DNA of 64,000 nt, from the NCBI RefSeq assembly GCF_018129025.1, contig NZ_JAAEDI010000001.1:124001-188000 (forward strand), read 5' to 3'. Position 1 is the first letter of the stretch, and the number at the start of each line of letters is the position of its first letter. This document shows, piece by piece, positions 60,644 to 64,000 of the stretch. This DNA is from Neoroseomonas terrae (GTDB taxonomy: Bacteria > Pseudomonadota > Alphaproteobacteria > Acetobacterales > Acetobacteraceae). The notes under the pieces were generated by a model. That model was not told the DNA's origin. It did not search any database and was given only the letters and a program-made list of their open reading frames with translations. Position numbers and translations under genes: made by a program.

Positions 60644-63553
60644 TCATGACACTGGCATGCCCTGAGCGGGGATACCGCCGAGGACGCCATCGACACCAAG
60701 GCGCTTTTCAAGCTCGGGGAGTGTCGCCCGGGCGATGGTGATCACCGATGCCTGGAGGTCCGGCGAGGGGTCACCGCCGCGGGCCGCGCGTTGCAACGCC
60801 TCGGCCTCGCCGGCGAGACGCGTCGCGCCGAGCGTGCGCGCCGCGCCGACGAGCCGGTGCGCGGCGTGCTGGACGTGTCCGGCATCGGCCTTCTCGGTGG
60901 TGCCGGCATTGGTCAGCAGCGAGAGGGCGCGACGCACTTCCCCGACGAACTCGGCGAGGATGCCATGCGCTGCATGGCCAAGCTCGCGCTCAAGCAGGTC
61001 GAGCGTGGTGCCGTCGATGTACGGCGCCGGCGCCGTGGCGGCCTCGGCCGGCTTGGCGGCCGGGGCGGCGTCGCGGATACGCAGCGCCGCCAGGATCTGC
61101 AGCAGTGCCTGGCGGTCGATGGGCTTCGCGAGATGCGCATCCATACCGGCGCGCCGCGTGGCTTCGATCTGGTCGGGCAGGGCGGAGGCGGTGAGCGCGA
61201 TGACCGGCACCGCGCAGGCGGGCGGCGGCAAGGCACGGATGCGCCGCGTCGCCTCGAAACCGTCGATGCCCGGCATCTGGAGGTCCATCAGCACGGCGTC
61301 GAACGGCGCGTTCGAGAGGGCGAGCAGGGCGCTCACCGCATCCGCGGCAACGTCCACGCTGTGCCCGGCGCCGCGCAGCATGGCCTGCGCGATCTGCCGG
61401 TTGGCGGCCACGTCGTCCACGACGAGGATCCGTAGGGGAGTCTCGCCCTCGAAGGCAAGCGAAGGATCGCCGGATGGCGCATCTTCTGTCACCGGCAGAC
61501 CGGCGCCATGCAGCGGGATCTCGATCCAGAAGAGTGCGCCGCCACCGGGCGGCTCGCTGCAGCCGATCTCGCCCTCCATCAGGGCGACCAGCCGGGCGGA
61601 GATCGCGAGACCGAGACCCGTGCCCTGGCCATCCGCCGCGCCGTGCGGGGCCAGCTGCACGAAATCCTCGAACAACAGATGCCGCTTCTCGGCCGGAACG
61701 CCGGGCCCGGTGTCCTGGACCTCGATCCGCAGCCGGTCCTCACCCAGGCGGCGCATGCGCAGATCCACGCGCCCGCCATTCGGGGTGAATTTCACCGCGT
61801 TGGACAGCAGGTTCAGCAGCAATTGCCGCAGCCGCGTGGGGTCCAGCTCCGCCGTCACGGGCAGAGCCGGGTCCAGGTCGAGGTGGAAGGAAAGGCTCTT
61901 GCGCGCGATCTCGGGCGCCAGCAGCGTGGCGCAGCCGTCCAGCAGCGGGCGCAGCGCGATCACGCGCGGGGCCAGGTCGAGCCGGCCAGCTTCGATCTTC
62001 GACAGGTCGAGCAGCCCGTTCACCAGGTCGAGCAGATGACGGCCGGCCTCGTGCAACGTCTTCACCTGTTCGCGCTGCTCGGGCTCGAGCCGCGGGTCCT
62101 GCAGCAGGACCTGCGCGAAGCCGAGGACGCCGTTCAGCGGCGTACGAAGCTCGTGCGAGACGCGCGCCAGGAAGCGACTTTTCGCCTCGCCTGCGGCAGC
62201 CGCGGCGTCGCGCGCCGCGGCGAGCTCCTGGATCGCCCGCTTGAGCGCGGTGATGTCGGTGCGGATACCCACCGTGCCGCCATCCGGCGTGCGCCGTTCG
62301 GTGATGAGCACCCAGCGTCCGTCCGGCAGCAGCCGTTCCATCGTCGGCTGGTCGCCGAGGTGATACACCTTGCTTTCGGTGACGAAGGCCTCGATGTCGT
62401 CGCCGGCCTGCGGATACTGGCCGCGCTTCGCGCCCTCGCGCATGATCTCGTCGAAGGTGGCGCCTGGCTGGATGAACGGCGCGCTGATCCGGTAGAAATC
62501 CTTGTAGCGGCTGTTGCAGGCAGTCAGCCGGTCGTCTGCGTCGAACATCACGAAGCCGTCCGACATGGCCTCCAGCGCATTCTCAAGCGTGAGGCGGGCG
62601 CGTGCGCGTTCGGCTTCCGCCTTGTCGCGCTGGCGCAGCATGATCATCAGTGCGAGCGTGACGAGAACGATCACCAGCCCCAGCATGCTGGAGACGATGA
62701 AGGCGCGGATACGGTCGCGGTACCAGCCGGCCAGTGCCGCGTCGACTTCGATCGTCGTGGTGATGTACAGCGTGGAGTAGAGCGTCGGCCGTACCGATGC
62801 GAAGACGGGGGCGCCGGAGAAACGGCTTGTTGTCAGGACCGCCTGGGCGCCGACCCCCGTGGCACGCGCGTTGGGCTCCAAGCGCTGGCCGATCCGCGTC
62901 TCGTCGTGCGGAACGGACGCCAGCAGCACGCCGTCGTCACGTTCGAGGGTCGTGCGGAGCCCGGGACTTTCGCCGGCAGCCGTCAGCAGGAACCGCACGG
63001 ACGGCACTGGAACCTCGGCAACCGCCAGCACCGGGCCGAGGCCGACGACGGTGACATTCCTGGCAAAGAACAGCGTCCATTCGCCGGTCGAGGGGCTCTG
63101 GACCGGACCACCTATCGAGACGCCGCCGCCGCGCTCGACAAGGTCGGAGAAGCCGGTCTCGACGGGCAGCGGAAGCCGTCGGCGGCGGGAGACCGGCAGC
63201 GCGGTCGCGACAGGCAAGCCGTTGGGGCCCAGAAGAAGGATGTCGCGATACGTGAAGTTCTGATTGTTGAGCTGGCGCAGCACACGGTTCAGCACGCCCA
63301 TGTCGAGCTGATCGTTCGGGGCGAAATGGGCGAGGATCGCGGGCAACCCCGCAAGCATCGCATCCACCTGCACGAAGGCACGGTTGATCGATGTCTCGGT
63401 GGCCAGGCTGATCCGTTCGACCGACTCCTCGGCGGCGCGGATCTGCGCCTCCCGCGCGCGGTCGATGATCGCCAGCGTCGCCGTCGTCTGCGCGAGCAGC
63501 AGGATGATGGCACCGAGGAAGATCGCCCGTCGTAGGAACAGCGTATTCTGCAT
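60644..63553 (-). CDS. Hybrid sensor histidine kinase with receiver and phosphotransfer domains
   Basis: A 969-residue sensor: membrane helix near 9-30, an extracytoplasmic sensing domain (about 31-280), a second helix near 285-307, a PAS-type domain (about 330-440), dimerisation/phosphoacceptor FLARVSHELRTPLNGVLG with His467, ATPase with NLLSNAVKFTPNGG and GTGLGLAIS, a receiver with Asp757 in VLMDLQMPGIDG, and a C-terminal Hpt domain with His899 in AHRLVGAARTLG. It can therefore run a full phosphorelay alone. The cognate response regulator is not in the window. The start is ATG at 63553; a GTG at 63556 is directly upstream. The gene follows a TRAP-type binding protein by 3 bases. Confidence 0.88.
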   Translation of the reverse strand: MQNTLFLRRAIFLGAIILLLAQTTATLAIIDRAREAQIRAAEESVERISLATETSINRAFVQVDAMLAGLPAILAHFAPNDQLDMGVLNRVLRQLNNQNFTYRDILLLGPNGLPVATALPVSRRRRLPLPVETGFSDLVERGGGVSIGGPVQSPSTGEWTLFFARNVTVVGLGPVLAVAEVPVPSVRFLLTAAGESPGLRTTLERDDGVLLASVPHDETRIGQRLEPNARATGVGAQAVLTTSRFSGAPVFASVRPTLYSTLYITTTIEVDAALAGWYRDRIRAFIVSSMLGLVIVLVTLALMIMLRQRDKAEAERARARLTLENALEAMSDGFVMFDADDRLTACNSRYKDFYRISAPFIQPGATFDEIMREGAKRGQYPQAGDDIEAFVTESKVYHLGDQPTMERLLPDGRWVLITERRTPDGGTVGIRTDITALKRAIQELAAARDAAAAAGEAKSRFLARVSHELRTPLNGVLGFAQVLLQDPRLEPEQREQVKTLHEAGRHLLDLVNGLLDLSKIEAGRLDLAPRVIALRPLLDGCATLLAPEIARKSLSFHLDLDPALPVTAELDPTRLRQLLLNLLSNAVKFTPNGGRVDLRMRRLGEDRLRIEVQDTGPGVPAEKRHLLFEDFVQLAPHGAADGQGTGLGLAISARLVALMEGEIGCSEPPGGGALFWIEIPLHGAGLPVTEDAPSGDPSLAFEGETPLRILVVDDVAANRQIAQAMLRGAGHSVDVAADAVSALLALSNAPFDAVLMDLQMPGIDGFEATRRIRALPPPACAVPVIALTASALPDQIEATRRAGMDAHLAKPIDRQALLQILAALRIRDAAPAAKPAEAATAPAPYIDGTTLDLLERELGHAAHGILAEFVGEVRRALSLLTNAGTTEKADAGHVQHAAHRLVGAARTLGATRLAGEAEALQRAARGGDPSPDLQASVITIARATLPELEKRLGVDGVLGGIPAQGMPVS

Positions 63554-63556
63554 CAC

Positions 63557-64000
63557 TCAGTCGGGGCGCGCCGTCACGCCTAGCGCCGGGGCGAGGTACC
63601 GGTTCCAGGCCTCGACGCAGGGTTCGCCGCAACGGCGGACCCAGCCGGGCAGGATGGTTTCGGTCAGCAGCCGGAGCCGCCGCTGCTGGTCGGCGGTTGA
63701 GCCGGCTACGATCGTGGCCTGTCCGCGGCGTCCGCCGGCGCAACTCGGCAGGCCGGCATTGCAGGCGAAGCCATCGACCGTCTCGACCTCCGTCGCGTCC
63801 CAGATCTGCCGCTCGAGGATGGCGAGCTCGCGTCGGATCAGGGTGCGCGCCCATTCCGGCAGCGCGGCCCAGGCCGCACGATTGGCCCCGAACATCGACA
63901 GGCCCCAGGTGATTGCCATGCTGTGCATGTAGGTCGTCGCCTCATGCAACCCGATTGCGTTGGCCGAGAGCGTTCCGGTCACGGCGCATTCAACGACGCC
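63557..64000 (-). CDS. TRAP-type (DctP) solute-binding protein, C-terminal part
   Basis: The gene enters from the right edge; about 147 residues are visible. The segment reading VTGTLSANAIGLHEA, followed by AITWGLSMFGANRAAWAALP, fits the second lobe of DctP-like TRAP receptors, including the conserved Asn/Gly-rich turn that contacts the carboxylate ligand. The rest is a helical tail ending at 63557. Its stop is three bases before the histidine kinase start, so receptor and kinase are probably one operon. Confidence 0.68.
   Translation of the reverse strand, partial: GVVECAVTGTLSANAIGLHEATTYMHSMAITWGLSMFGANRAAWAALPEWARTLIRRELAILERQIWDATEVETVDGFACNAGLPSCAGGRRGQATIVAGSTADQQRRLRLLTETILPGWVRRCGEPCVEAWNRYLAPALGVTARPD

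Noticed and set aside
61508-63535. A 675-codon plus-strand frame opposite the histidine kinase
   Set aside because: Same type of shadow; kinase motifs on the other strand are unambiguous.
1-64000. CRISPR arrays, insertion sequences, integrases, tRNA or rRNA genes
   Set aside because: I looked for regularly spaced repeats, transposase or integrase motifs and structural RNA features and found none; this is by eye only.

Overview
This 64-kb window is a gene-dense, high-GC bacterial chromosome segment, best explained as an alphaproteobacterium of the Acetobacteraceae (Roseomonas-like). That placement is an inference from three things: the base composition; an unusually large set of Bug/TctC-type periplasmic receptors (seven, none with its TctA/TctB membrane partners nearby); and many small catabolic operons built from CoA, hydantoinase, molybdenum hydroxylase and SDR enzymes. 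I see no rRNA, tRNA, insertion sequence, prophage or CRISPR array. The window reads as a stable accessory/metabolic region.

Layout. 1-8.4 kb: the N-terminal part of a DUF533 protein, a cyclase-ATPase-TPR regulator, a small unknown protein, a lipoprotein, a SirB1-like protein, a Bug receptor, and a LutA-like Fe-S protein coupled to a 2-oxoglutarate/Fe oxygenase. 8.7-14.3 kb: Asp/Glu racemase-like, HyuB, HyuA and Bug genes on the minus strand (amide/hydantoin-type catabolism). 14.5-21.5 kb: aminotransferase, DadA-like oxidoreductase and M81 peptidase genes convergent with an enoyl-CoA hydratase/SDR/histidinol-dehydrogenase-like operon. 21.7-32.3 kb: a CoxMSL-type molybdenum hydroxylase, two Bug receptors, a D-aminopeptidase, an SMP-30 protein, an oligopeptide-type binding protein and a GntR regulator. 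32.4-34.9 kb: tcuAB for tricarballylate oxidation. 35.1-41.9 kb: an aspzincin-type secreted peptidase, a thiolase-fold/DUF35 pair, an enoyl-CoA hydratase, a CHAP lipoprotein, a second copy of the lipoprotein family, a Bug receptor and TerC. 42.3-45.8 kb: TatA, the methionine-salvage genes mtnB-mtnD-mtnC, and CorA. 45.9-51.7 kb: an SfnG-like flavin monooxygenase, an enoyl-CoA hydratase, and a MarR/EmrA/EmrB efflux operon followed by a GAF protein. 51.7-58.7 kb: two convergent operons that together encode two Bug receptors, a CoA-transferase, an acyl-CoA dehydrogenase, an enoyl-CoA hydratase, a dienoyl-CoA-reductase-like SDR and a metallo-beta-lactamase-fold hydrolase. 58.8-64 kb: an EamA exporter/alpha-beta hydrolase pair, a hybrid histidine kinase, and the C-terminal part of a TRAP-type binding protein.

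Common theme: capture of diverse organic acids, amides, peptides and acyl compounds by periplasmic receptors, then short dedicated degradation pathways. The most unusual points are a 59-bp double-hairpin repeat present twice, a thiolase-fold protein that lacks the thiolase cysteine and is paired with a degenerate DUF35 protein (suggesting an aldolase rather than a thiolase), an inverted-repeat operator candidate in front of that pair, a terC leader with competing complements to its ribosome binding site, and a binding protein/histidine kinase pair at the right edge. All names rest on reading motifs and family resemblance by eye. No database search was run.
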